This document shows, piece by piece, positions 60,676 through 60,718 of a stretch of 60,718 nucleotides of DNA (its first letter is position 1; every line of letters starts with the position of its first letter). Under the pieces are notes generated by a model that saw only the letters and a program-made list of their open reading frames with translations, did not search any database and was not told the origin of the DNA. The stretch is from an uncultured Gammaproteobacteria bacterium (GTDB taxonomy: Bacteria > Pseudomonadota > Gammaproteobacteria > Nitrosococcales > Methylophagaceae). Both the position numbers and the translations under genes were made by a program. The stretch is taken from contig CAJWKF010000004.1 of the NCBI GenBank assembly GCA_913042265.1, forward strand, positions 1-60,718. Reading direction: 5' to 3'.

Positions 60676-60718
60676 ATGAAAAAGCTTTTAATTAACATCC
60701 GGTACTGGCTAGCACCTG
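60676..60718 (+). CDS. Start of a gene truncated by the window end
   Basis: ATG at 60676 follows GAGG at 60662-60665 with a 10-base spacing. The 14 visible codons read MKKLLINIRYWLAP. This is too short to identify; a basic-hydrophobic start could be a signal peptide or membrane segment. Divergent from merR-phr and preceded by repeat B, it is a candidate regulon member. Confidence 0.55.
   Translation, partial: MKKLLINIRYWLAP

Overview
The window is a chromosomal segment of a gammaproteobacterium with moderately low GC. The genes petABC, sspAB, glyQS, rplU-rpmA-obgE, grpE-dnaK-dnaJ and dnaQ/rnhA/gloB are all gamma-type and stand in familiar gamma neighbourhoods. A three-gene block for tetrahydromethanopterin (H4MPT) C1 metabolism lies between gltX and plsC: an RFAP synthase, methylene-H4MPT dehydrogenase MtdB and an ATP-grasp protein. 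It marks the organism as a methylotroph, most likely a Methylophaga-like marine bacterium or a relative. The genus is inferred from gene content only. I saw no rRNA, tRNA, CRISPR array, insertion sequence or prophage.

Layout. 0.4-2.9 kb: cytochrome bc1 operon petABC. 3.0-4.0 kb: sspAB, with an apparent N-terminal frame disruption in sspA. 4.0-5.4 kb: gltX (-). 5.7-8.8 kb: the H4MPT block (+). 9.0-13.4 kb: glyQ-glyS and gmhB-plsC (-). 13.6-15.6 kb: gshB-apbE. 15.6-20.4 kb: uvrA, a YajR-like MFS transporter and ssb. 20.4-22.7 kb: xthA and an AmpG-type permease (-). 22.9-24.5 kb: rpsT and an MFS transporter. 24.5-27.4 kb: rplU-rpmA-obgE-proB (-). 27.6-30.8 kb: ispB, a thioredoxin-like [2Fe-2S] ferredoxin, an HpnD-type synthase, a small lipoprotein and an SDR. 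30.9-35.5 kb: rluB, trpS, an M50 protease, serS and crcB (-). 35.6-43.3 kb: a central-carbon cluster reading thioredoxin-like/tkt/gap/pgk/pyk/fba (-). 43.6-46.5 kb: mrcB and a TPR lipoprotein resembling the LpoP type of PBP1b activator. 46.5-51.2 kb: dapB and the heat-shock set grpE-dnaK-dnaJ (-), with two near-consensus sigma-32 promoters. 51.3-54.1 kb: methyltransferase/rnhA/dnaQ (-) and gloB (+). 54.1-57.8 kb: a DUF2797 protein, pyrD, an MscS channel and a RIO-type kinase (-). 57.9-60.2 kb: a MerR-family regulator overlapping a class I photolyase gene (-). The last 0.5 kb is a long intergenic region with an 83-bp direct repeat, each copy carrying a TTATACAA-N10-TTGTATAA palindrome, before the start of a truncated gene.

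Most of the window is housekeeping. The most interesting part is the right end. The MerR-family protein looks like a CarH/LitR regulator that lacks the cobalamin-ligand residues. It is translationally coupled to a photolyase and faces a duplicated palindromic promoter module. This resembles B12-independent (class III) LitR systems that sense light through a photolyase-like partner. Also notable are the RFAP synthase-mtdB-ATP-grasp block, the mrcB-TPR lipoprotein pair, the sspA leader frameshift, the hairpin that covers the petA ribosome-binding site, and the ferredoxin gene overlapping a presqualene-diphosphate-synthase-like gene. Several ORF-track starts were moved to internal ATGs (xthA, obgE, rplU, serS, pgk, mrcB). 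For rpsT, trpS and the TPR lipoprotein a TTG start is supported by a good Shine-Dalgarno.
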